Origin: Pseudothioclava sp033100795
GTDB taxonomy: Bacteria; Pseudomonadota; Alphaproteobacteria; Rhodobacterales; Rhodobacteraceae
Assembly (NCBI RefSeq): GCF_033100795.1
Contig: NZ_JAWLVI010000012.1
Location: 1-28,802 of the forward strand
Length of the DNA stretch: 28,802 bases
Reading direction: 5' to 3'
The translations under genes and the position numbers were made by a program. Positions within the stretch are counted from its first letter, which is position 1. Every line of letters begins with the position of its first letter. Below are positions 15,733 through 23,600 of this stretch, in pieces. The notes beneath the pieces are model-generated. The model saw nothing but the letters and a program-made list of their open reading frames with translations. It was not told where the DNA came from and ran no database searches.

Positions 15733-16024
15733 ATGAGCACACTTTTCTGGCTGACTGATGAGCAGATGGCACGGCTTCAGCCTTTCTTTCCAAAGAGCCA
15801 CGGCAAACCTCGGGTCGATGATCGGCGTGTCTTGAGTGGAATAATCTTCATAAATCGCAATGGCTTGCGATGGTGCGATGCGCCCAAGGAATATGGCCCA
15901 CACAAGACGCTTTACAACCGCTGGAAACGCTGGAGCGACATGGGGGTGTTCGGCAGGATTTTCGAAGGATTGGCCGCAGAGGCGGCGGTGCAGACGACGA
16001 TCATGATTGATGCGACCTACCTCA
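15733..16024 (+). pseudogene. IS5-family transposase, N-terminal fragment
   Basis: About 97 codons of an IS427/IS5-group transposase from its ATG: MSTLFWLTDEQMARLQPFFP, VLSGIIFINRNGLRWCDAPK, GPHKTLYNRWKRWSDMG, and the start of the DDE core as MIDATYL. The first catalytic Asp is present in MIDATY. Family sequence normally continues KAHRTA; here it changes at about 16022 into antisense recombinase sequence and stops at 16033-16035. The catalytic domain is missing. A different part of the same kind of transposase lies at 8008-8191. Confidence 0.8.
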
Positions 16025-16391
16025 TCGACACGTAATAGCGGTAGAGCTTGCCGCGCTTCTTGGTCGCGGTCGGGGTCATGGCCGCGCCGGTGTCGGTGAA
16101 GATCAGGCCCTTCAGCGGCGCGGGCGTCTGCATGCGGCTGTTGCTGGACCGCGCGTGGCGGTTGCCCTGCAGGATCGCGTCGACCTGATCCCAGACCTTG
16201 TCGGTGACAATGGCGTCGTGTTCGCCGGGATAGGCCTTGCCCTTGTGGACGGCCTCGCCGCGATAGACGCGGTTCCGAAGCACCCGGTAAAGGTAGCCCT
16301 TGTCGATCAACGTGCCCTGCTTGCTGCGAAACCCCTCCCGTCGCAGTTCCTTCGCCAGCATCGTGGCCGAAGCGACCCAGCCGTATTTCAT
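16022..16391 (-). pseudogene. Large serine recombinase, internal fragment
   Basis: About 120 residues from the middle of a site-specific serine recombinase: the Recombinase domain (MLAKELRREGFRSKQGTLID, then GYLYRVLRNRVYRGEAVHKG and the VWDQVDAIL helix) and the beginning of the zinc ribbon region (PLKGLIFTDTGAAM...KRGKLYRYYVS). In intact relatives the zinc ribbon starts L-x-G-L-x-x-C; here the Cys is not seen (GLIFTD). The N-terminal resolvase catalytic domain with its Ser is absent and the C-terminus is cut by the IS5 fragment. This is the trace of a lost integrative element or prophage. Confidence 0.75.
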
Positions 16392-16849
16392 ATGCGTGCC
16401 CGCAAGATATCGATCTGGGCTTTCAGCAGTCTCAGTTGCGCATTGTGCCGCGGCATAAAGAACTGGTTCAGGAAGACCAGAAGGAGGGATATGGGCGAAT
16501 TCATCTTGCCGGGCTCCACCACGGCGTTTAAAAAATGTCGCTATGTCAACGTGATGGGGTTCGCTTACATTTTGGCACCCCGCTCAGGGAAGCAAAAAAT
16601 GCTGCGGCCAGTTGATGGCTGCCATCAGGCCGGGGCAGGGGGCATGTCAGGGCCTTTGCGCTTCTGTCGATCCTCTCGATTGCGATGCCGCAGGCTGTTG
16701 AGCTGCGCCACAATACTCTCCCGATCAGCCGCAAAAACGTCACGCAGCGTTTCGCTCAAACGCGCACTGGCTGCCTCTGACACGGGAGAGAGTTAGCGGC
16801 CAGGTTGGCTCCCTCCGGGAGATTCTCAACATTCAGAAAGGCGGCAGCC
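16392..16849. other. Decayed stretch upstream of the NCNCNCRC peptide gene
   Basis: This holds the IS-end repeat at 16566-16587 and little that can be named. One protein-like + frame at about 16409-16531 reads LGFQQSQLRIVPRHKELVQE and then ends GRIHLAGLHHGV; I cannot assign a family and it has no start. A minus-strand frame from GTG 16783 to 16625 (52 residues, starting VSEAASARLSETLRDVFAAD) is highly charged and helical but has no clear ribosome site. Promoter elements for the downstream trio must lie in about 16640-16840, but I cannot point to a convincing -35/-10 pair. Confidence 0.4.
16566..16587 (-). repeat. IS-end remnant, copy B
   Basis: The second copy of the 22-nt sequence at 11262-11283, inverted, with one mismatch. 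It lies between the recombinase remnant and the peptide-modification genes, so related IS ends bracket a segment of about 5.3 kb. Confidence 0.55.
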
Positions 16850-17128
16850 ATGGCCTATAAGGTTGGAACCACCATCGTCATCGACGACAGCGGCAATGTG
16901 GATTGGTCGCGCATTGCCAACAAGCCCGCCATTGGTGCGGGGACACTCACCTCCGTGACTGTTGTGAACAGCGCGATCACCGGAGGCGCCTATGTCGCGG
17001 GAACAAGCGGCACGAATATTGTTTACAATTGCTACATCGACAGTCTCTCGGGCGGTGGCACGGCGGGGGATGTCACGGTGACGGGGGTCCGTAAGGGCTT
17101 CAACTGCAATTGCAATTGCCGGTGCTGA
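16850..17128 (+). CDS. Putative modified-peptide precursor ending NCNCNCRC
   Basis: A 92-residue protein, not a family I can name. Residues 1-30 (MAYKVGTTIVIDDSGNVDWS, then RIANKPAIGAG) resemble the start of phage tail-fibre-type proteins. The middle is Gly/Ser/Thr/Val-rich, with a lone Cys at residue 61. The C-terminus is GFNCNCNCRC, with Cys at 86, 88, 90 and 92 alternating with Asn 85, 87 and 89. ATG 16850 is chosen for its GGCGG ribosome site; an upstream in-frame ATG at 16805 is less likely. It ends 1 nt before an oxygenase gene that in turn overlaps a radical SAM/SPASM gene. A small protein with a Cys-rich tail next to a SPASM enzyme is the classic layout for a RiPP precursor. A structural protein whose tail is modified is the alternative. 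Confidence 0.65.
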   Translation: MAYKVGTTIVIDDSGNVDWSRIANKPAIGAGTLTSVTVVNSAITGGAYVAGTSGTNIVYNCYIDSLSGGGTAGDVTVTGVRKGFNCNCNCRC

Positions 17129-17129
17129 G

Positions 17130-17762
17130 ATGGAGGTGCGCGCGACAACACTTGAGCTCTGGCCCACGCGGGTCAGCTTTTTTGAAACCCCGCCTGACTG
17201 GGAGGTGAACCGGCTTCTGGCCGAGGAGGCAATTGCGGCGGCGGGGCTCGGGGAAACTGCAAAACCGCCCAGCGCCGCGAAACGCCGGGTGCGGGGTATT
17301 CTGGATGGCAGCGCAGTAGGGCAAGCGTTGAAGGCGCATCTCTTCGCCTGTGCGCGGGCGGGGCTTGGGGACTGGGCCGCATACCTCGACCCCCACCATT
17401 GTGAAAACCGTGCGCTGGTGATGCAGCCCGGCGCCTTCATTTCAACGCATAAGGACAGCCGGGAGGGCGATCTGGCCTGCGTCCACTTCCTGACTGGCGG
17501 TGGCGCGGGGCAGCCAGTGAACAGCGTCGGCAATCCGCGCTTCGTGATCGAGGACCCATCGCGGTACTTTGATGAGGGGCGGCTGCCTTATGAGAGCCGC
17601 CATGGCTTCTCGGTCAACCCGCGCCCGGGGCTTTCGGTCTTCTTCCCCTCCCATATCCCCCACAACCAGCACCCCTATGAGGGCAGCGCACCCCATGTGC
17701 AGGTCGTCGCGAACTTTCGCGTTACCCTGCCCAGCGCGATCGAAGAAAGGCTTTTTGACTGA
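17130..17762 (+). CDS. 2OG-Fe(II) oxygenase-like protein
   Basis: 210 residues that look like a 2-oxoglutarate/Fe(II)-dependent hydroxylase of the double-stranded beta-helix fold (similar in style to the Pfam 2OG-FeII_Oxy_5 group). The iron triad can be placed at His107-x-Asp109 (FISTHKDS) and His178 in FFPSHIPHNQHPYEG, a segment very like the family's FPSWLxHxVxPY. Arg197 in ANFR is a candidate 2OG-binding residue. Enzymes of this fold hydroxylate Asn, Asp, Pro or Lys side chains, and the neighbouring peptide's tail has three Asn between Cys residues. The ATG is 1 nt after the peptide stop and the stop overlaps the next start by 1 nt. The function is inferred from motifs and context. Confidence 0.7.
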   Translation: MEVRATTLELWPTRVSFFETPPDWEVNRLLAEEAIAAAGLGETAKPPSAAKRRVRGILDGSAVGQALKAHLFACARAGLGDWAAYLDPHHCENRALVMQPGAFISTHKDSREGDLACVHFLTGGGAGQPVNSVGNPRFVIEDPSRYFDEGRLPYESRHGFSVNPRPGLSVFFPSHIPHNQHPYEGSAPHVQVVANFRVTLPSAIEERLFD

Positions 17763-19006
17763 TGTGGTTTGATATGACCTTGGAAGCGCGGGATGGCAGC
17801 CGACAGACCGTGCGCTACAACCCCCATACGTCGGAGTGTGAGGGGCTGCCGTTGCCGGTCGAACCGGGAATTTTCGCGCCGATCCCGCGCGTAGCCAAAG
17901 ACAAACCGCTCGGCAAATCTCGCGCGCCCCGCGTGCTGAAAATCCAGCTCGGGCTCTCGTGCAACTATGTCTGCAGCTATTGCAGCCAGGCCTTCCAGAT
18001 CGCCGATGCCACGGTCTCGAAGCTGGCCGATGTCGAGCACTTTCTGACCCAGCTCGACAGTTGGATCACCGACGCCCCGGAAAAGATCGAGCTTTGGGGC
18101 GGCGAGCCGTTTCTGTACTGGGCCAAGATCAAGCGGTTGGTGCCGGCGTTGGCTGAGCGCTTTCCGGCGGCGCGCTTCTCGATCATCACGAATGGATCGC
18201 TCCTTGACCGCGAAAAGCTGGATTTCATCGCGCAATACGACATTGAAATCACGATCTCACACGACGGGCCTGGTCAGCATCTGCGCGGGCCGGATCCGTT
18301 CGACGATCCTGACCAGAGCCACTGGATCCAAACCCTGCTGGCCGAGCGCCCCGAAAAGACCGGGTTTAACGCGGTTCTGACGCGCCAGCATCATGACCTT
18401 CGGGCCCTCAAGGCATGGTTCGCCGAAAAAGTCGGGCCGGACATCTTCGTCGGGCTCGAGGGCGTCGTAAATGTCTATGACGCAGCGACCGCCATCGGGA
18501 CGGGGCGGTTCGAGCCTGCCGAACTGAACAGCCTGACGCGGTCGATCTTCGAGGCGCTGGCAGAGGACCCCAACGCCTTTGGCCTCGGCGAGCGCATCAA
18601 CGAATTCTATTCTTCGATTCAGCGTCGGCGGCCCATCGAAGCGCTTGGCCAAAAATGCGGGATGGACAGCCCCGACGCCATTGCCGTCGACCTGCGCGGG
18701 AACGTCATGACTTGTCAAAACACCGGTGCGAAGGGGGCGCACAAGATTGGCCATGTTGCCGACTTTGACGCCATCGCGCTCGATACCGCGACGCATTTTG
18801 CCTTCCGGGACGAATGCATGTCATGCCCCGTCGTTCAGCTCTGCAAAGGGTCCTGCATGTTCCTCGAGGGGGAGTTCTTCAAGCAGAGTTGCGCCAACGA
18901 GTTTGCCTTCAACATGGGGGTCATGATGGCGGCGGTCTGGCATTTGACGGGGATGAGGGTGGTTGGGGTGGAAGGGATTGCCGGTTGCGGCGCTGCTGAT
19001 CATTGA
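17762..19006 (+). CDS. Radical SAM/SPASM peptide-modifying enzyme
   Basis: A 414-residue radical SAM protein with a twitch-type C-terminal SPASM domain. The [4Fe-4S]-SAM motif CX3CX2C is at Cys67, 71 and 74 (LSCNYVCSYC), followed by GGEP at 113-116 for SAM binding. The SPASM cysteines fit the canonical pattern: Cys299-X13-Gly-X4-Cys318, then Cys352-X2-Cys355-X5-Cys361-X3-Cys365 and Cys377, which would hold two auxiliary clusters. SPASM enzymes typically modify peptides (thioether or carbon-carbon crosslinks) or proteins such as sulfatases and QHNDH. The N-terminal 55 residues precede the barrel; no clear RRE fold could be judged by eye. Its start overlaps the oxygenase stop by 1 nt. The extreme C-terminus (from about 395) looks joined to the endolysin junction. 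Confidence 0.88.
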   Translation: MWFDMTLEARDGSRQTVRYNPHTSECEGLPLPVEPGIFAPIPRVAKDKPLGKSRAPRVLKIQLGLSCNYVCSYCSQAFQIADATVSKLADVEHFLTQLDSWITDAPEKIELWGGEPFLYWAKIKRLVPALAERFPAARFSIITNGSLLDREKLDFIAQYDIEITISHDGPGQHLRGPDPFDDPDQSHWIQTLLAERPEKTGFNAVLTRQHHDLRALKAWFAEKVGPDIFVGLEGVVNVYDAATAIGTGRFEPAELNSLTRSIFEALAEDPNAFGLGERINEFYSSIQRRRPIEALGQKCGMDSPDAIAVDLRGNVMTCQNTGAKGAHKIGHVADFDAIALDTATHFAFRDECMSCPVVQLCKGSCMFLEGEFFKQSCANEFAFNMGVMMAAVWHLTGMRVVGVEGIAGCGAADH

Positions 19007-19524
19007 CTGGTTGGTCCAGCGGATTCTCCCCTTATCGCAGCCCTGAGCACAAACGTGACGTTGGCGGCTCAATCCGCTTGAAGCATAAGGAGGGTGCGGC
19101 GTTTGACATCGCCATGGCGAACCACGACCCAGTGGCCTTCGAGGCCGCGGCGCGCGAGGTCGGGTTCCTCGGCTTCGGCTTCTATCCGCGCTCGGGGTTC
19201 ATCCATGTGGACCTCGGCCCCGCACGCCAGTGGGGCGAGCGTTTCCCGGTCCGAGCGACCGCATTCGCAGCCGAGGCGCCGCCCGCCCGCGAGGTGCTGG
19301 CCGACAGCCGCACGATGAAGGGTGGTGGCACGGCGGGCGTGGCGACGCTGGGCGCGGCGGGCGTCGAGGTGGCACAGGGCGTCCTGGCCGAGACGCAATC
19401 CGCCATCCTGCCGCTGGTGCCGTATCTCGACACTCTGCGCTGGGTGTTCATCGCGGTGGCACTCTGTGGCATCGCAGTCACCATCTATGCCCGCCTCGAC
19501 GACTGGCGCCGGGGGCGGCGGTGA
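19003..19524 (+). CDS. Phage M15 peptidase (endolysin) with holin-like tail, 5' truncated
   Basis: 173 residues resembling the prophage peptidase M15A of Rhodobacterales phages, a DD-carboxypeptidase-like endolysin. SGFSPYRSPEHKRDVGGS and LKHKEGAAFDIAM give the zinc His and Asp, and SGFIHVDLGPARQWGERF gives the second metal His. The C-terminus carries a single membrane span (LRWVFIAVALCGIAVTIYAR), a holin-like or spanin-like anchor. The N-terminal section of the usual domain is missing: recognisable homology starts at SGF, three residues or so after the first possible ATG, where the sequence departs from the radical SAM gene. Catalytic residues survive, but folding without the N-terminus is doubtful. 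It overlaps the next gene start (GTG 19521). Confidence 0.6.
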   Translation: MTGWSSGFSPYRSPEHKRDVGGSIRLKHKEGAAFDIAMANHDPVAFEAAAREVGFLGFGFYPRSGFIHVDLGPARQWGERFPVRATAFAAEAPPAREVLADSRTMKGGGTAGVATLGAAGVEVAQGVLAETQSAILPLVPYLDTLRWVFIAVALCGIAVTIYARLDDWRRGRR

Positions 19525-19650
19525 CTGCCGTCCTCCTAGGCAGGATCACGGCCAGCCCGTGGGTGTGGGGGGGCGCTGCGCTACGGAGCCTTCCTTCTCG
19601 CCGGGCTCATGTTCCTGCTCGCGCGCCGGCGGTCCGGCGCGCGAAGCACG
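19521..19650 (+). pseudogene. Frameshifted small phage membrane protein
   Basis: From GTG 19521, overlapping the M15 stop, the frame reads VTAVLLGRITASPWVWGG and then fails. Dropping one G from the run of seven at 19567-19573 restores a sensible product continuing as ALRYGAFLLAGLMFLLARRR SG, a typical single-span protein next to phage lysis genes. This is a single-base indel in a homopolymer, which could be a real mutation or a sequencing error. Confidence 0.5.
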
Positions 19651-19839
19651 ATCTCCCCCATAAGGAGTTGGATCGGCAAGTTCTGCGGCAAGGGATTTCC
19701 CGCGAATTCCTGCGTATTTACGTTGTTCGCCAATTTTGAAAAGATCGAGCGGCGCAAGGGCCTCGAACAAACAGGTGGCACAAACTCTTTGGAAACCAGT
19801 GCCCGACAAGCCGCAGGAGCATGCCAAGGGGAGTGAACC
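19651..19839. other. Spacer before DUF6629-like gene
   Basis: No gene I can name; short open frames lack motifs. The end of the stretch holds AGGGGAG, a strong ribosome site for the gene at 19840. Confidence 0.35.
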
Positions 19840-20523
19840 ATGTGCATATCGGCAACCGTGAGCTTCGGCGCTGCCGCCGTCCTTATACCGCTTGGCGGGC
19901 TTGCGCTGCGGCATGCCTGCACGACGGACCGGCGTTATCTGGTGTTGGCCTCGTTTCCCGTCATGTTCGGGGTGCAACAGATATCCGAGGGTCTGGTCTG
20001 GTTGAGCCTGGATGATCCGGACGGGCATTTTTCGCTCGGCGCCGCAATGGTCTTCCTGTTCTTCGCCTATGTCGTCTGGCTGGTGCTGGCGCCGCTTGCG
20101 GTGATCCCGCTCGAACACCGGAAAGACCTGCGGCGGGCTTTTCTGGGAATCCTGCTGTTCGGCGCGGTCTTTGGCCTGTCGCTGTTCCTGCCGCTTCTGG
20201 CCAGCCCCGACCGGCTCGGAGTCGATGTCGTTCACGGCTCGCTCCTCTACGAGACGCGCCTGATCTATGGCAGCCTGGTTCCGAGCGCGGTCCTGATAGC
20301 CATCTATGCCTGCGTCGTCTGCCTACCGCTCCTGACATCCTCGGCACCCGGCGTGCGACCGTTCGGAATCCTGGTCGCCGCCTCGATGCTGCTTACCATG
20401 CTCTTCGCGGGCTATGCCTTCAAGTCGGTCTGGTGTTACCTTGCCGCCATCAGCTCAGCTTATCTCGCCTTGATGATGTGGCGGCTTCCTAAACTAGCGC
20501 AGCGCCGGGTCTTCGAGGCGTGA
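19840..20523 (+). CDS. DUF6629-like membrane protein
   Basis: A 227-residue integral membrane protein with about seven hydrophobic segments. The start MCISATVSFGAAAVLIPLGG, followed by FGVQQISEGLVWLSL near residues 46-60, is the pattern I associate with the DUF6629 family of unknown function (usual start MCFSATASF). The QQ-x-x-EGxVW motif probably sits at a membrane edge. ATG 19840 has AGGGGAG 6-12 nt upstream. No operon partner is apparent: a convergent RND operon ends 90 nt beyond its stop. No function is assigned. Confidence 0.65.
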   Translation: MCISATVSFGAAAVLIPLGGLALRHACTTDRRYLVLASFPVMFGVQQISEGLVWLSLDDPDGHFSLGAAMVFLFFAYVVWLVLAPLAVIPLEHRKDLRRAFLGILLFGAVFGLSLFLPLLASPDRLGVDVVHGSLLYETRLIYGSLVPSAVLIAIYACVVCLPLLTSSAPGVRPFGILVAASMLLTMLFAGYAFKSVWCYLAAISSAYLALMMWRLPKLAQRRVFEA

Positions 20524-20613
20524 CCACAGCGCCGCGCCGATCACGGGCGGCACCGGGCGCCTATCGGCCAGTTTTCGCGCCGCGCATGGCATGGGATCGG
20601 GACTGCCCGCGCT

Positions 20614-23600
20614 TCAGGTCGCAGATGCCGTTTGCTGAGGGGCCGTTTCGCCCGATCCCGGCCTGATGCCGAACATCAGCGCGTAGATCACCGGCACCGC
20701 CACCAGCGTCAGCACTGACGCGAAGGCAAGCCCGCCCATGATGGTGACGGCCATCGAGGCGAAGAAGGCGTCCGGCAGGAGCGGGATCATGCCAATGATC
20801 GTCGTTCCCGCGGCCAGCACCACCGGCCGGAAGCGGCTGACCGAACCGGCGATGATCGCCTCGGCCCGGTCGCCGCCCTCGGCGATGCGGGCGTCCATTT
20901 CCTCGACCAGGATGATGGCGTTCTTGATCAGCATTCCCGACAGGCTCAGGAGGCCCAGAAGGGCTGTGAAGGTGAACGGCAGGCCCGAGACCAGCAACCC
21001 CAGCGCCATGCCGGTGATCGACATTGGCACCACAAGCCACAGGATCAGCGGCTGGCGCACCTTGTTGAACAGCAGCACCGAGATCACCACCATGACGAGG
21101 AATCCCAGCGGCAACTGCGTGCCGAGCGAGGCTTGCGCGTCCGAGGACGCCTCGTATTCACCGCCCCATTCCATCCGGTAGCCTGACGGCAACTCCATCG
21201 CCTCGATATCCGCGCGCACGGCCCGGAACGCCTGATCGGCGTTGAGGTCCGGCACGGAACCGCCAAGCACGGTGATGGTGCGCTCGCGGTTGCGGCGATG
21301 AATGGCGGCCTCCTGCGCCACGACGTCGATGCGCTCGACGACCTGGGTGAGCGGCACATACTGGTTGCCCGCCGCGCTCCAGACCAGCTGGTCGTGCAAC
21401 TGCTCGCTGCTGCGGCGCTCGTGCTCCGGCACCCGCAAGATGATCGGAAGCTGGGTATCGCCCTCGCGGAAGGTTCCGGCACGCACCCCGGATGTCGCAT
21501 AAAGGATCGTGTCTGCAATGGCCGAACGGGTTACACCGGCGACGCGGGCGCGCGTTTCGTCCACCACCGGCTCGATCACCAGTTCACGTTCGCGCCAGTC
21601 GGTGCGAAGGTCCATCAACGCGCCGGACCTGCGAAAACGTTCCTGCGCCTCGGCGGCCAGATCACGCAGCACCTGCGTGTCCGGTCCCGAGAAGCGCACC
21701 GCGACATCCGCACCCGACGGCGGGCCGAAGGCCAGTTGCTCGAAGCGGACCTGACCTTGCGGAACGCGTCCTGGCAGGTCCGACAGCCGCTCGATGATCT
21801 GCGGGATCATTGCGGCGTCGGCCGCGCGCACGATCAGTTGGCCATAGGACGAATCGGCCTGTTCGGGGCCATATGTCAGCATGAAGCGCAAGGCGCCGCG
21901 CCCGACCAGCGTGGTCACGCCCACCACGTCCGGATCGGCAAGGACCGCTTCTTCCAGCGCGATCATGTCGCGTTCGGTCGCGCGGATATCAGCCCCGCGC
22001 GGCAGGTTGTAATGCACATAGAAAAGCGGCGTGGTGGAGGCCGGAAAGAACGCCTGTTTCACGTTGCCGAAGGCGACAAGGGACCCTGCCGTGATCCCGA
22101 CCATCATCAGCACCACAAGCCATCGCGCGCGCAACGATCCGCGCAAAAGCCAGCCATAGGCCCGGTAGACGACGCCGCGATAGGGGTCTTTTCCCGCCGC
22201 GTCCCCATCCGATCCGCGCAGCAGCCATGCCCCCATCAGCGGCGTGACCGTCAGCGCCAGAACCCACGACAGCAAAAGCGATATCGCGATCACGGCAAAA
22301 AGCGAGAACAGGAATTCGCCCGTGGCATCCGGCGACAACCCGATCCCCGAGAAGGCCATGATGCCGATCACGGTGGCCCCCAGAAGCGGCACCGAGGTCG
22401 CATCCGATGCCTCGCCCGCGGCCTCCTCGGCGGATTTGCCGCGCTGCATGCCGATCACCATGCCCTCGGCGATGACGATGGCATTGTCCACCAGCATCCC
22501 CATGGCGATGATCAGCGCGCCAAGGCTGATCCGCTCCATCTCGATCCCGAACGTGGCCATGAAGAACACCGTCCCCAGCACGGTCAGCCCCAGCGTGGCC
22601 CCGACCGTCAGACCCGCGCGCCAGCCCATCGTCAGCATCAGCGCGCCGATCACGATGGCGACCGACAGCGCCAGCCCGGTGATGAAGGAGGATACCGCCT
22701 CGTCCACCACCCGGTGCTGCTCGTAGATCGGCAGGATCTCGATGCCTGCGGGCAGCGCCTCGGCGACGTCGCGCAGACGCGCCTCGACCCGTTCGCCTAC
22801 GGCGACGACATTCTCGGTCTGGATCGCCGATACGCCCAGCGTAAAGGCCCGCACGCCGTCGTGGCGGATGATCTGCTGCGGCGCCTCGGCTTCGCGGCGG
22901 TCCACATGCGCGACATCGAGCACCGAGATCTGCTCGACGCCGCCCACACGCCCCACGCGCAGCGCCTCGATCCCGGCGACGCTGTCGAACCCGGGCAAAA
23001 GCAAGGTGCGCAGCCGAGCATCGTCGGCACGGATCTCGCCCCCTTGCAGAACCGTGTTTTCGCCACTCAGAAGGCCCAGAACCTGATCGGGTGGCAGGCC
23101 CAGCCGGGACAGCCGGGCCGAAGGCACTTCGACCATCACCACCTCTTCGGGCAGGCCCAGCGTTTCCACCTTGGCCACACCTGGCACCGTCAACAACTCG
23201 CGTCGCAGGCGACGGGCGATCTCGCGCTGGTCGGACGGGCTGTAGCCGCTGGCGGTGACGGCATAATACAGCCCGAAGACATCGCCGAAATCGTCATTGA
23301 CCTGCGGCGCCCTCGCCCCGTCCGGTAGGTCGCCCCCGGCGTCGCCCAGCCTTCGGCGCAGCTCGTCCCAGACCTGCGGCATCTCGTCGGGGCCATAGGT
23401 ATCCTTGATTTCCACGGTGATCTGGCTGAGGCCCGGCATGGATTTCGATTCCACCCGGCGCAGCTGCGGCATCTGCTGGATCGCGCTTTCCAGCACCTCG
23501 GTCACTTCGCGCTCGACGTCCTCTGCCGAAGCGCCCGGATAGGGTGTGAAGACCAGCGCGGTCTTGAGCGTGAAGCCCGGGTCTTCCAGACGCCCGACAT

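Noticed and set aside
17130..19006. Methanobactin-type biosynthesis (MbnBC)
   Set aside because: Cys-rich tail suggests copper peptides, but the partners are a 2OG oxygenase-like protein and a radical SAM enzyme, not MbnB/MbnC-like proteins.
17762..19006. Anaerobic sulfatase-maturating enzyme
   Set aside because: SPASM pattern is shared, but no sulfatase gene is nearby and a candidate peptide substrate is directly upstream.
21298..23328. 676-codon plus-strand frame over the RND permease gene
   Set aside because: Arg/His/Gln-rich antisense shadow typical of high-GC coding DNA.
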